This document shows positions 1 through 8,228 of a stretch of DNA of 64,000 bases, piece by piece. The stretch is from an uncultured Clostridiaceae bacterium. Its GTDB lineage: Bacteria; Bacillota; Clostridia; TANB77; CAG-508. How positions within the stretch are numbered: position 1 is the first letter of the stretch; each line of letters starts with the position of its first letter. The stretch is from assembly GCA_947642455.1 (NCBI GenBank), contig CANRSN010000003.1:1-64000 (forward strand), given 5' to 3'. Under the pieces are notes generated by a model, which was not told where the DNA came from, ran no database searches, and saw only the letters and a program-made list of their open reading frames with translations. The translations under genes were made by a program, and so were the position numbers.

Positions 1-2
1 CA

Positions 3-146
3 GGAATACCAAATGCACCATCAGTATATGCTCCAACAAAAAATCCAGAATTAGCAAAACAAAGACAAAAACAAGTAATAAACAAAATGATAGAATATAA
101 ATATCTTACACAAAGTGAAGCAGATAAAATATTAAAACAGGAATAA
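3..146 (+). CDS. C-terminal fragment of GT51 peptidoglycan glycosyltransferase (cut by window edge)
   Basis: Only the last 47 codons are present, entering from the window edge and stopping at TAA 144-146. The peptide reads like the end of a GT51 transglycosylase domain: a 'Y(A/S)P.KNPE.AK.RQ' stretch followed by 'V..KMIEYKYLTQSEADKIL'. This region closes the lipid II-polymerising domain in class A penicillin-binding proteins and in monofunctional transglycosylases. The gene stops right after it, with no transpeptidase domain, so a monofunctional transglycosylase fits best, although a truncated PBP1 is possible. A hairpin terminator follows at 152-180. Confidence 0.7.
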   Translation, partial: GIPNAPSVYAPTKNPELAKQRQKQVINKMIEYKYLTQSEADKILKQE

Positions 147-151
147 TAGAA

Positions 152-187
152 GTGCTAATTGTAGAACAAGCAATTAGCACAAACATC
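152..187 (+). terminator. Hairpin terminator after the GT51 gene
   Basis: A perfect 10-bp stem pairs 152-161 with 171-180 around a 9-nt loop, six bases after the GT51 stop. The tract after it is only moderately T-rich (cccctttt further on), so it is a plausible but not textbook intrinsic terminator. Confidence 0.6.
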
Positions 188-203
188 CCCTTTTATTTTC
201 AAG

Positions 204-230
204 GAGAACTACTTATGAAAGGTAGTTCTC
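204..230 (+). other. Second intergenic hairpin enclosing an SD-like site and ATG
   Basis: A perfect 9-bp stem pairs 204-212 with 222-230. An AAGGAG sequence (201-206) lies eight bases before an ATG at 215, which sits in the loop and opens a 10-codon reading frame. The frame may be chance. No long T tract follows, so this is not an obvious terminator. Confidence 0.35.
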
Positions 231-357
231 ACAAGATTATTACATAGTAATTAGTTATAAAAAATATACTAATTAAATAACACAAAGATTGAATAATCAA
301 TGTGGTAAAAATGCACAATGAATAATTAATGTTAATAGAACGAAAGGAGTAGTGAAT

Positions 358-717
358 ATGAGTATTTTAGGTAATATCTTATGGTTTATCTTTGGAGGTT
401 TTTTAAGTGGGATTTCTTGGTGTATATCAGGTCTTATTTGGTGTATTACAATAATAGGAATCCCCTATGGAAAACAATGTTTTAAATTTGCAGCTTTATC
501 ATTTGCACCATTTGGCAAAGATGTCGAATATGGAGGAGGAATACCATCAGTAATTGCAAATGTAATATGGATTATATTCTTTGGGATTCCAATGGCACTT
601 GAAAACTTATTGTTTGGCTGTATATGGTGCATAACAATAGTAGGTATTCCGTTTGGACTTCAATTCTTTAAAATTGCTAAATTGTCTTTAGCACCTTTTG
701 GAGCAAGAGTAGTATAG
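358..717 (+). CDS. YccF-like (DUF307) inner membrane protein
   Basis: A 119-residue, strongly hydrophobic protein made of two similar halves. Each half carries an 'IWCIT-I-GIP-G' segment followed by an 'FK-A-LS-APFG' tail. This internal duplication is the hallmark of the YccF family, a small integral membrane family of unknown biochemical role. ATG 358 is chosen over the upstream in-frame GTG 352 because the AAAGGAG at 343-349 lies eight bases before 358 but only two before 352. It is a monocistronic-looking gene with a hairpin terminator downstream at 759-784. Confidence 0.85.
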   Translation: MSILGNILWFIFGGFLSGISWCISGLIWCITIIGIPYGKQCFKFAALSFAPFGKDVEYGGGIPSVIANVIWIIFFGIPMALENLLFGCIWCITIVGIPFGLQFFKIAKLSLAPFGARVV

Positions 718-758
718 TAAACTGGTTAATTTAACATTGATTATAAGTTGTGTATTTT

Positions 759-784
759 GAGGGAGCAGTTTTGCTCTCTTTTAA
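759..784 (+). terminator. Intrinsic terminator after yccF-like gene
   Basis: A G+C-containing stem (GAGGGAGCA against TGCTCTCTT, with one G-T pair) is followed by a run of T residues about 40 bases after the stop. A second A/T-rich hairpin follows at about 798-829. Confidence 0.7.
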
Positions 785-1345
785 TTTAGGAACAAAAAAA
801 TTCCAAATTATTTTAATCTTTGGAATTTCATATTTTGAACTAATATTTTTTTCTTTCATTAAATTTATACAAGGAAGAAGAAAAGGGAATATAATGCTTT
901 AGCAGTATGCCAAGATTATAATGATATTGTTAGGAATGGAAGATGAAATAAATAGAAGTATTAAAGAAGAACTTACAAAAGACTAAAAAAAAACAATGAA
1001 GAACAATAATAAGAATAGTGAACATAAAACAATATAAATTTAGACACTATCATACAACCAGAATTAGTAAAATACAAATTTAATTTGTAAAAAGACTACA
1101 CAAATAAAAAATAATGTGATACAATAAAAAACGAAAATTATAAAAAGCACATGGAAATGTATGAAACGAATGTTTATCAAAAACAAAAAAAGAACTTGAC
1201 ATAATGCTTTTTGGAGCAATTTTGGTGCAATCGTTTCAACACAGAACTACCAAAACCCACTAAAATCAACAAAGTTCAACAAAGCAAAAAAATGAGCAAA
1301 TCAAGTGGTTAGAGGCTCGAAAGCCTTGAAAATAGAGAAAAATTA
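785..1345. other. Gene-poor stretch with decayed coding fragments
   Basis: No intact gene is visible between the yccF-like terminator and yebC. There is an A/T hairpin at about 798-829 and short broken reading frames. One, near 935-986, reads as a 17-codon tail ending in TAA. Another, at about 1192-1260, reads 'FGAILVQ' and stops. They look like remnants of inserted DNA, possibly an integrase tail, but are too short to name with confidence. Confidence 0.4.
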
Positions 1346-1362
1346 AAAAGGAGGAAGAAGAA

Positions 1363-2088
1363 ATGTCGGGACATTCAAAATGGCATAACATTGCAGCAAA
1401 GAAAGGAAAAGCAGATGCCGCAAGAGGAAAGGTATTTACGAAATTAGGAAGAGAATTATTAATGGCAGTAAAACAAGGAGGACCAGACCCAGCAGGAAAT
1501 TCAAAATTAAAAGATGTAATAGCAAAATGTAAGGCAGCAAACATGCCAAATGATACAATAAACAATGCAATAAAAAAGGCATCAGGAGCAGGAAATACAG
1601 AAAGCTATGAAGAGGTAATATATGAAGGGTATGGACCAAATGGAGTAGCAGTTATAGTAGAAGCAAACACAGACAATAGAAATAGAACAGCAGCAGATGT
1701 TAGACATGCATTTGATAAATGTGGAGGCAATTTAGGAACATCAGGTTGTGTATCATATTTATTTGCAAAAAAAGGTGTAATAATAATAGACAAATCAAAT
1801 TGTAAAACATCAGAAGACGAGTTAATGTTGTTAGCTATAGATAGTGGAGCAGAAGACTTTGAAGTAGAAGAAGAAATATATCAAATAACAACAGCTCAAG
1901 AAAACTTTTCTGAAGTAAGAGAAAAGCTAGAAGAGCAAGGATTAGAATTTTTAGAAGCAGGGGTACAAATGGTTCCATCTACATATATAGCATTAGACGA
2001 AAAGGGTTCAGAAAGAATGGAAAAATTGGTAGACATGTTAGAGGACTTAGATGATGTTTCAGAAATATATCATAATTGGGAAGAATAA
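1363..2088 (+). CDS. yebC: YebC/PmpR/TACO1 family protein
   Basis: 241 residues, the normal length for the family. The N-terminus carries the family signature '[24 protein letters not shown]', and the C-terminus has the acidic tail around '[10 protein letters not shown]'. Members were described as transcription regulators, and more recently some as ribosome-associated factors relieving stalls at difficult motifs. That role is interesting here given the apparent ribosomal frameshift sites elsewhere in the window, but no link is shown. AAGGAGG at 1348-1354 supports ATG 1363. A strong terminator follows at 2168-2198. Confidence 0.95.
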   Translation: MSGHSKWHNIAAKKGKADAARGKVFTKLGRELLMAVKQGGPDPAGNSKLKDVIAKCKAANMPNDTINNAIKKASGAGNTESYEEVIYEGYGPNGVAVIVEANTDNRNRTAADVRHAFDKCGGNLGTSGCVSYLFAKKGVIIIDKSNCKTSEDELMLLAIDSGAEDFEVEEEIYQITTAQENFSEVREKLEEQGLEFLEAGVQMVPSTYIALDEKGSERMEKLVDMLEDLDDVSEIYHNWEE

Positions 2089-2167
2089 AGTTTATTATAA
2101 ATAATAAAAATTGAATAATTAAAATATTTTAGCATATTAAAATATAAAATGGTTCTAAAATACAAAT

Positions 2168-2200
2168 AAAAAGCATATATATAAATATATGCTTTTTTAT
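2168..2200 (+). terminator. Intrinsic terminator after yebC
   Basis: A 13-14 bp stem (AAAAAGCATATATA against TATATGCTTTTTT) with a 3-4 nt loop ends in a T run. A second palindromic hairpin (GAAAGCATAACA...TGTTATGCTTTC) follows at 2208-2233. Confidence 0.8.
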
Positions 2201-2379
2201 ATACTAGGAAAGCATAACAATTTGTTATGCTTTCTAAGTCATATAAAAGCTCTGCAAACATTCCACACAAAATCGCTAAAGCAATTTTGGTGGTGAACAA
2301 AGACGAGGTATGAGAAGTAATCTAAAAAGTCTAAATGCTTTAATCATGCCACTGTTCTGCTATATAGAAAAGAGGGAAA

Positions 2380-3333
2380 ATGATAAATATAAACAATATT
2401 TTAAAATGCTTTCCTAATAGAATTTATACAAAATTAGATGAAATATTTATGGCTAATAGTTTAAACTTAAATTATTTAGAGGAGATAAGAATAAGAGTAA
2501 ATAGACCTATAATATTAAAAATAGGACAAGCAGAGACTATAATAGAATATAAAGTAAGCACAGAAGAAATATTGGAGATATTGCAACACATATGTGATAA
2601 TTCAATATATAGTTATCAAAATCAGATATGTAATGGATATATAACAATGCAAGGAGGGCATAGAGTTGGAATAACAGGAAATGTAGTAATAAAAGATGGG
2701 AAGGTAATTAATATAAACTATATATCAAGTTTAAATTTTAGAATAGCAAAACAAGTTTTAGGATGTAGTAACAAAATATTAAAATATGTATTAAATATAG
2801 ATGAAAACAATGTATATAATACATTAATTGTATCTCCTCCTGGAGCAGGTAAAACAACCTTATTAAGAGATTTAATAAGAAGAATTAGTAATGGAATAGA
2901 ACAATATAAATTTAATGGCATAAGTGTGGGAGTAGTAGACGAAAGAGGAGAAATAGCAGCAATGTATAGGGGGATACCACAAAACGATATAGGAATAAGA
3001 ACAGATATATTAGACAATATACCAAAAGCAATAGGAATGAATATGCTAATAAGATCTATGGGACCAAAAGTTATAGTAGCAGATGAAATAGGAAATATAA
3101 ATGATGTAGAAGCGATAAACTATGCTGTATGTTCAGGAGTAAAAGGAATATTTACAGCACATGGAAAGAGTATAGAGGATATAAAGTTAAATCCAGCATT
3201 AAATAAATTAATAGATAGTTTTTTATTTGAAAAAATAATATTTATACAAGACAGAGTAAAACAAGAAAAAGGTGAAATAGATAAAGTATATGAATTAAAT
3301 AAATTAGATAGACAATATAATTTAATTTTTTAG
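2380..3333 (+). CDS. spoIIIAA: Stage III sporulation protein AA, secretion-type ATPase
   Basis: 317 residues, first gene of the spoIIIA cluster. Walker A (GAGKTT) is at about residues 155-160, a 'VVDERGE' segment at about 186-191 and Walker B 'VIVADEIG' at about 231-238. This is the pattern of the SpoIIIAA ATPase, related to type II/IV secretion ATPases, which is thought to energise the mother cell-forespore channel. AGAGGG about eight bases upstream supports ATG 2380. The 290-base gap upstream holds two hairpins (2168-2200, 2208-2233); I could not identify a convincing sigma-E promoter there. Confidence 0.95.
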   Translation: MININNILKCFPNRIYTKLDEIFMANSLNLNYLEEIRIRVNRPIILKIGQAETIIEYKVSTEEILEILQHICDNSIYSYQNQICNGYITMQGGHRVGITGNVVIKDGKVININYISSLNFRIAKQVLGCSNKILKYVLNIDENNVYNTLIVSPPGAGKTTLLRDLIRRISNGIEQYKFNGISVGVVDERGEIAAMYRGIPQNDIGIRTDILDNIPKAIGMNMLIRSMGPKVIVADEIGNINDVEAINYAVCSGVKGIFTAHGKSIEDIKLNPALNKLIDSFLFEKIIFIQDRVKQEKGEIDKVYELNKLDRQYNLIF

Positions 3334-3418
3334 TTCTAAAATGAAAAGAAGTGAATATATATAATATAGGAGATTATAGAATTTTAATGAAATATTTAGA
3401 TATGAATAGTAACAATAT

Positions 3419-3450
3419 GGTTTATAGGTAAAACCATGAAAACCTAAATA
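3419..3450 (+). repeat. Intra-operon hairpin repeat, copy 1 (spoIIIAA/AB)
   Basis: A ~32-base sequence of the form GGTTTATAGG-TAAAACC-n-AAAACCTAAATA. It recurs in the AB/AC and AE/AF gaps (3991-4024, 5909-5940). It can fold either by pairing GGTTT with AAACC or TATAGGT with ACCTAAATA, so two alternative hairpins are possible. Confidence 0.7.
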
Positions 3451-3460
3451 TATGTAAGAA

Positions 3461-3988
3461 ATGAGTATAAATATGGAATTAATAAAATATATAGGACTAG
3501 CATTGATTTTAGGAAGTTGTTCATACATAGGGATTTTAATATCAAAAAAATATGCAAATAGAGTAAAAGAACTAAAAGAGATTAAGAGTGCATTAAATAT
3601 TTTTATAACAAAAATAAAATATACATATGAGCCTATTCCAAAGATATTTGAAGAAATATCAGATAAAACGAAAGAAAATAAGAATGTATCAAATATATTT
3701 AAAAATGCCTGTAAAGATATGCAAGAATATGAAGCAGGAGAGGCTTGGAATAGAAGTCTTGAAAATACAAGTACAAATATGAAAAAAGAAGATATAGAAG
3801 TATTAAAAGGATTAAGCAAATTATTAGGTAGAGTAGATGCAGAAGGTCAAGTAAGGGAAGTAGAATTAGTAGATAATTTTTTAAATACACAAATTGAAGA
3901 AGCGGAAAAAGAGAGAATCAAAAATGAAAAAATGTATAGAACTTTAGGAATAAGTATAGGTGTAGCAATAACAGTAATTCTAATTTAA
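3461..3988 (+). CDS. spoIIIAB: Stage III sporulation protein AB
   Basis: 175 residues from ATG 3461; ATG 3473 is an alternative start and neither has a strong SD. It has a hydrophobic N-terminal segment, a helical central region and a hydrophobic C-terminal segment ending in 'GISIGVAITVILI', matching the SpoIIIAB layout. That family is related to GspF/PilC-type secretion platform proteins and is membrane anchored in the mother cell. Position between spoIIIAA and spoIIIAC confirms the call. Confidence 0.9.
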   Translation: MSINMELIKYIGLALILGSCSYIGILISKKYANRVKELKEIKSALNIFITKIKYTYEPIPKIFEEISDKTKENKNVSNIFKNACKDMQEYEAGEAWNRSLENTSTNMKKEDIEVLKGLSKLLGRVDAEGQVREVELVDNFLNTQIEEAEKERIKNEKMYRTLGISIGVAITVILI

Positions 3989-3990
3989 AG

Positions 3991-4024
3991 GGTTTATAGG
4001 TAAAACCAACAAAAAACCTAAATA
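3991..4024 (+). repeat. Intra-operon hairpin repeat, copy 2 (spoIIIAB/AC)
   Basis: Second copy of the GGTTTATAGGTAAAACC...AAAAACCTAAATATA element, three bases after the spoIIIAB stop and about 20 bases before the spoIIIAC start. Confidence 0.7.
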
Positions 4025-4045
4025 TAATACAAAGGATTAAAGCAT

Positions 4046-4240
4046 ATGGATATTAATTTATTATTTAAAATAGCAGCAATAGGAATATTAGTTGCAGTAT
4101 TACATCAAGTTTTAGTAAGAGCTGGTAGAGAAGACCAAGCGATGATGACTACTTTGGCAGGATTAGTAATTGTTCTCACAATGGTAATTAAAGAAATTAG
4201 TGGATTATTTGATACTGTTAGAACAATATTTGGGCTTTAG
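4046..4240 (+). CDS. spoIIIAC: Stage III sporulation protein AC
   Basis: 64-residue protein with two transmembrane helices and the typical SpoIIIAC core 'LLFKIAAIGILVAVLHQVL..AGREDQAMM'. It is a small membrane subunit of the SpoIIIA-SpoIIQ complex. The spoIIIAD ribosome binding site AGGAGG overlaps its stop codon, so AC and AD are likely translationally linked. Confidence 0.95.
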   Translation: MDINLLFKIAAIGILVAVLHQVLVRAGREDQAMMTTLAGLVIVLTMVIKEISGLFDTVRTIFGL

Positions 4241-4251
4241 GAGGAAAAAAA

Positions 4252-4639
4252 GTGGATATTGTAAAAATTATTCGGAGTAGGACTTATTGCACTAATAATT
4301 ATTATTATTTTGAAACAGTACAAACCAGAATTTGTAATATATGTATCAATTTTAGCAGGAGCAATAATTTTATTAATGGTATTAGGAAAAATATCTGCAA
4401 TAATAGATTTATTAACATCATTAACAAGTAAAGCATCTATAAATAATAGTTTTATAATGCTACTAATAAAGATAACAGGGATAGCGTTTTTAACTGAATT
4501 TGCAGTAAGTGTTTGTAAAGACTCAGGAGAGACAGCAATTGCAAATAAAATAGATATCGGAGGAAAAGTTGTAATAGTATCAATGTCAATTCCAATAATA
4601 GCAGGACTTTTAGAGACTATAGTAAAAATATTACCATAA
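4252..4639 (+). CDS. spoIIIAD: Stage III sporulation protein AD, with +1 frameshift at CGG 4273
   Basis: Translation starts at GTG 4252, seven bases after AGGAGG (4239-4244), and reads MDIVKII. It then meets CGG at 4273-4275, after which the frame is lost. Skipping C4273 gives GGA and continues 'GVGLIALIIIIILKQYKPEF' without a break to TAA 4639. The result is a 128-residue protein of normal SpoIIIAD length, with the family's N-terminal G-x-GLIA motif spanning the joint. The gene is therefore encoded as join(4252-4272, 4274-4639). The only alternative is a TTG start at 4310, which would remove the conserved first helix and has no SD. See the CGG frameshift finding. Confidence 0.9.
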
Positions 4640-4721
4640 AATATGTGAAGAAAGTATTATAGAAAAAACATAAACAAAACTACATAATGTCAAATATGTA
4701 AACAAAAGAAGGAGAAACTAA

Positions 4722-5876
4722 ATGAAAAAAGCAATAATAATATTATCATTTATATTTATTATTATAGGTACTACAAATTGCTATGCTACAAAAGAGGTAC
4801 AAGACACAGATGATATAATAAATTCCCAAAAATCTTCATTAAATATAGGACAATTTTTAAAAGAGGCTGAAAAATACACTAAAGATGTTTTTGGAGATAC
4901 AGATTATAATGAATTATTAAATTCTGCAATAAAAGGAGAAATAGACAATTCAAAAATAGGACAATCAATACTAAATATATTAGGAAAAGAAACTTTTTCA
5001 TCAATCAGAACAATAGGAATAATTATGATAATAGTTATAATACATAGTGTACTGAAGAGTTTAAGTGATGGGTTAGAAAATAAAAGCATATCACAAATAG
5101 TTTATTATGTACAATACATATTAATAGTAACAGTGATGATGACAAGCTTTGCAGAGATAATTACAATGATAAAAGAATCGATAAGCAATTTGGTAGCATT
5201 TGCAAATACATTAATACCAGTATTAATGACATTAATAATATCAAATGGAAATATAGTATCAGCAGGGATAATGCAACCAGTACTAATATTTTTAGTAACA
5301 TTTATAGGAAATTTTTTATTAAATATAGTAATACCAATAGTATTAGTATCAACTACATTAGGAATTATATCAAAGATATCAGATAGAATACAGTTAGACA
5401 GGTTATCAAAATTCTTTAAATCAACAGTAGTATGGGCATTAGGAGTAATACTTACATTATTTGTTACATTAGTCTCAATAGAAGGAAACTTAGGAGGTAG
5501 TGTAGATGCTGTAACAGTAAAAACAACAAAAGCGGCAGTTTCAAATTTTATACCTGTAGTAGGTAAAATCTTGGGAGATGCAGTAGATACAGTAATTGGA
5601 TGCACAAATATATTAAAAAATGCTGTAGGAATAGTAGGAGTAATAGTAGTATTAGGAATATGTATTGTTCCAATAATAAAACTGGTAGTTATAATGGCAA
5701 CATATTATATAGGTTCTGCAATGTGTCAGCCTATTGCAGATGAAAAGATTGTAAAACTATTGGCACAAATGGGAGATACATTTAAGGTAATGTTAGCAAT
5801 ACTTTCAAGTATATCTGTAATGCTTATTATAGGGACAACCTTGGTAATTAAAGTAGGTCGGAGCGAATTAGAATAA
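4722..5876 (+). CDS. spoIIIAE: Stage III sporulation protein AE
   Basis: 384 residues: an N-terminal signal-like helix, a short hydrophilic region, then about eight membrane helices, the standard SpoIIIAE architecture. It is the large polytopic subunit of the mother-cell channel. GGAG upstream supports ATG 4722. The end is ambiguous. The zero frame reads 'KVGRSELE' through an in-frame CGG at 5859-5861. If C5859 is skipped, as appears to happen in spoIIIAD, the protein ends 'KVGGAN' at TAG 5869-5871. Confidence 0.93.
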   Translation: MKKAIIILSFIFIIIGTTNCYATKEVQDTDDIINSQKSSLNIGQFLKEAEKYTKDVFGDTDYNELLNSAIKGEIDNSKIGQSILNILGKETFSSIRTIGIIMIIVIIHSVLKSLSDGLENKSISQIVYYVQYILIVTVMMTSFAEIITMIKESISNLVAFANTLIPVLMTLIISNGNIVSAGIMQPVLIFLVTFIGNFLLNIVIPIVLVSTTLGIISKISDRIQLDRLSKFFKSTVVWALGVILTLFVTLVSIEGNLGGSVDAVTVKTTKAAVSNFIPVVGKILGDAVDTVIGCTNILKNAVGIVGVIVVLGICIVPIIKLVVIMATYYIGSAMCQPIADEKIVKLLAQMGDTFKVMLAILSSISVMLIIGTTLVIKVGRSELE

Positions 5877-5908
5877 TATGTTAAAGGGTTCAAAATAATA
5901 CACAATAA

Positions 5909-5940
5909 GGTTTATGGGCAACCTTTTAAAAACCTAAATA
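5909..5940 (+). repeat. Intra-operon hairpin repeat, copy 3 (spoIIIAE/AF)
   Basis: Third, more diverged copy (GGTTTATGGGCAACC...AAAAACCTAAATA) of the hairpin repeat found at 3419-3450 and 3991-4024. Confidence 0.65.
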
Positions 5941-5963
5941 ATATATAAGGAAGAAATTTATAA

Positions 5964-6599
5964 GTGATAGATTTTATTAGTGCTTGGGCAAAGCAAATTG
6001 TCATTGCTGTAATAATAGCCACTATTATTGAAATGATAGTTCCAAATGGAAATAGCAAGAAGTATATAAAGACAATAATCGGAGTATTCATTCTATTTAA
6101 TATAATAACTCCTATTATAGATAAAGTTACAAATGGTAGTTTGAATATAGAGTCTATTATTAATTTTGAGGAATACGCAAAACAAATGGAAATAAAAGAA
6201 AGTAAATTTAATAGTTTAGAAACAAATAATAGTTCTAATATAAAAGATATATATTTATATAATTTAAAAAGAGATATAAGAAGTAAGCTAGAATCTAAAG
6301 AATGTATTGTAAATAGTATTGATATAAATATAGATGAAAATAATGAATATAAAATTAAAAAAATAATTTTAGATGTAAAAAAAGATAAAAATACAAATAA
6401 TAAAACTGATACTGAAAATAATAGTAAAGTTAATAAAGTAGTAATAAATGAAATTGAAGAAGTAAATATAAAAGTGAAGAATGAAAAGAAAGAAGATACA
6501 AATAGTGTAAGAAATCTAAATAATAAAGAAAAAAATGATATTAAAGATTATTTGAGTTCAACATATGATATTAATAGCAGAAATATTATTATAAACTAA
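5964..6599 (+). CDS. spoIIIAF: Stage III sporulation protein AF
   Basis: 211 residues from GTG 5964, with AAGGAAG at 5948-5954. Two N-terminal transmembrane helices ('IVIAVIIATIIEMIVPNG..KKYIKTIIGVFILFNIITPI') match the SpoIIIAF family. They are followed by a soluble ring-building-type domain enriched in Lys, Asn and Glu. It anchors part of the channel complex in the mother-cell membrane. Confidence 0.93.
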   Translation: MIDFISAWAKQIVIAVIIATIIEMIVPNGNSKKYIKTIIGVFILFNIITPIIDKVTNGSLNIESIINFEEYAKQMEIKESKFNSLETNNSSNIKDIYLYNLKRDIRSKLESKECIVNSIDINIDENNEYKIKKIILDVKKDKNTNNKTDTENNSKVNKVVINEIEEVNIKVKNEKKEDTNSVRNLNNKEKNDIKDYLSSTYDINSRNIIIN

Positions 6600-6612
6600 A
6601 GAGGAGGAAAGT

Positions 6613-7242
6613 ATGCTTAAAGATAAAATAATGAGTTTAATAAAGGTAAAAAATACAGAGGACAAAGGAAAAAGAAAAATAGAAAATATAGTAGTGTTTG
6701 TAGTGATTTTAATAATTACAATAATTGTTATTAATGTAATTTGGAATGGAGAAGATAAAAAAGACGAAAACAATTTAAGTAATAGTATGAAAGTGTTAGC
6801 TAAAGAAAATGAAACGCAAAAAACAATAGAAACAAATAGTGAGAGTTTAGAATATAAGCTAGAAAATATATTAAAACAAATTAAAGGAGTCGGAAAAGTA
6901 AAAGTATTAATTACATATTCTCAAACCAGTGAAACTTTAGCAATGTACAATGAAGATACATCACAAAGTTCAACAGAAGAAAGTGACACAGGTGGAGGAA
7001 ATAGAAAAATTAATGAAAATAGTAGTAAAAAGGAAGTTATATATCAAGAAATAAATGGAGAGAAAATTCCTGTAACACAAAGTATAATAAAACCAAAAGC
7101 AGAAGGAGCAATTATTACTGCAACAGGTGCAACAGATGCGAATGTGAAAACTAATATAATTCAAGCAGTAGAGGCAGTTACAGGTTTGCCAACTCATAAA
7201 ATACAAGTGTTTGAGATGAATGATGAACACACTACAAAATAA
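6613..7242 (+). CDS. spoIIIAG: Stage III sporulation protein AG
   Basis: 209 residues with one N-terminal transmembrane helix (about residues 23-41). The periplasmic-side domain contains 'LKQIKGVGKVKVLITY', the start of the ring-building motif. A Ser/Thr/Gly-rich insertion follows before 'VIYQEINGEKIPVTQSIIKP', and the protein ends in 'AVEAVTGLPTHKIQVFEM'. SpoIIIAG forms the large oligomeric ring of the channel. GAGGAGG just after spoIIIAF gives a strong ribosome binding site. Confidence 0.95.
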   Translation: MLKDKIMSLIKVKNTEDKGKRKIENIVVFVVILIITIIVINVIWNGEDKKDENNLSNSMKVLAKENETQKTIETNSESLEYKLENILKQIKGVGKVKVLITYSQTSETLAMYNEDTSQSSTEESDTGGGNRKINENSSKKEVIYQEINGEKIPVTQSIIKPKAEGAIITATGATDANVKTNIIQAVEAVTGLPTHKIQVFEMNDEHTTK

Positions 7243-7272
7243 ATATATTTAAGTCATGGAAGGGGATTTTTT

Positions 7273-7932
7273 ATGAAAATTTTAAAAAGAAATCAAATTG
7301 TAATTTTGGTTATAGCTTTAATGATGGTATCTGCAGGATACTTGAATTATTCTTCACTACACAAAGATGAGGGAATATCTACATCAGCACAATTAAATGA
7401 AACACAATATGCAGGTATAGGAGATGCAAAACTAGTTAGTAGTAATATAATTGAAAATAGCATAAATGATGTAGAAACTAATGAAAATGTGACGACAACT
7501 AATGAGACAAATATTAATACAAATTCAGTAATGGGCAATTCTGTAACTACAACTCAAACAAATAGTAAGGTAACAGAAATTGAACAATATTTTACATCAA
7601 CTAAATTAAATAGAGATAAAATGTATTCTCAAATGATAGAAAGTTACCAAAAAATATTAGAAAACGAAAATATTTCGAATGACCAAAAAACTATTGCTCA
7701 AACAGAGATAAAAAAAGTTAATGATGTAAAAAATGCAATTATGATTGCAGAAAATTTAATTAAATTAAAGGAATTTGAAGATGTTATAATTTTAGTAAAT
7801 GAAGAAAGTATAAATGTTGTAATTAAAGCAACAGAATTAGCTCAAGAACAAATAGCACAAATACAAAATATTGTTTCAAGAGAGTTAAAGGCAGAACTTA
7901 CAAATATACATATAAGTACAAAAGGAGCATAA
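7273..7932 (+). CDS. spoIIIAH: Stage III sporulation protein AH
   Basis: 219 residues with an N-terminal membrane anchor ('NQIVILVIALMMVSAGYLNY'), a Thr/Asn/Val-rich linker and a C-terminal YscJ/ring-type domain. The domain includes 'DQKTIAQTEIKKVND.KNAI..AENLIK.KEFEDVIILVNEESINVVIKA'. SpoIIIAH binds SpoIIQ on the forespore side. It is the last gene of the operon. A MITE-like palindrome inserted right after it at 7938-8118 could serve as a terminator-like structure. Confidence 0.95.
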   Translation: MKILKRNQIVILVIALMMVSAGYLNYSSLHKDEGISTSAQLNETQYAGIGDAKLVSSNIIENSINDVETNENVTTTNETNINTNSVMGNSVTTTQTNSKVTEIEQYFTSTKLNRDKMYSQMIESYQKILENENISNDQKTIAQTEIKKVNDVKNAIMIAENLIKLKEFEDVIILVNEESINVVIKATELAQEQIAQIQNIVSRELKAELTNIHISTKGA

Positions 7933-7937
7933 TTAGT

Positions 7938-8118
7938 ATTACAATTCACAGTTTTTAAAATTATATATTTTAGGCAATATAATATTTATTTTAAAGAAGT
8001 TTTTTACTGGCTTCGTGGGTAGCTCTGGGTCATGTCCACTCTAAGAGCTTCCCTGCGCAAAACTTCTTTAAGATAAATATTATATTGCCTAAATAGAAAT
8101 TTGGCTGTGAATTGTAAC
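7938..8118. mobile_element. MITE-like palindromic element, long form (copy A)
   Basis: The ends are inverted (ATTACAATTCACAG against CTGTGAATTGTAAC) and flanked by near-identical 8-bp direct repeats (TAATTAGT 7930-7937, TAATTAGC 8119-8126). Inside is a second inverted-repeat cassette (7968-8093) whose ~30-bp arms begin TTTAGGCAATATAATATT and surround a G+C-richer core at about 7998-8067. The outer sequence matches the 64-bp elements at 30639 and 34285. No coding sequence is present, so movement would depend on a transposase supplied elsewhere. Confidence 0.8.
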
Positions 8119-8157
8119 TAATTAGCTCTTTTTTTTTGAAATATTATGAAAAAAGTG

Positions 8158-8185
8158 TTGTAAATAAAAAAAAAATTGATATAAT
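8158..8185 (+). promoter_or_regulatory. Probable vegetative promoter of the phosphofructokinase gene
   Basis: A TTGTAA -35-like hexamer at 8158-8163 is followed 16 bases later by a consensus TATAAT -10 at 8180-8185. It lies 43 bases upstream of the pfk start and just outside the MITE right end. Confidence 0.65.
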
Positions 8186-8228
8186 AAGAACATATTGTAA
8201 AATGTAAATGAAAAAGGAGGAAGTTTTA

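Noticed and set aside
1192..1260. Named integrase pseudogene upstream of yebC
   Set aside because: The FGAILVQ-type tail is suggestive but only about 23 codons long, too little to assign a family, so it is described only as a decayed stretch.
2241..2379. Sigma-E promoter for the spoIIIA operon
   Set aside because: One is expected from biology, but I could not find a convincing pair of sigma-E boxes in the gap, so none is claimed.
4310..4639. spoIIIAD as a separate 109-residue gene starting at TTG 4310
   Set aside because: No ribosome binding site, and it would lose the conserved N-terminal helix that is encoded just upstream behind a perfect AGGAGG.
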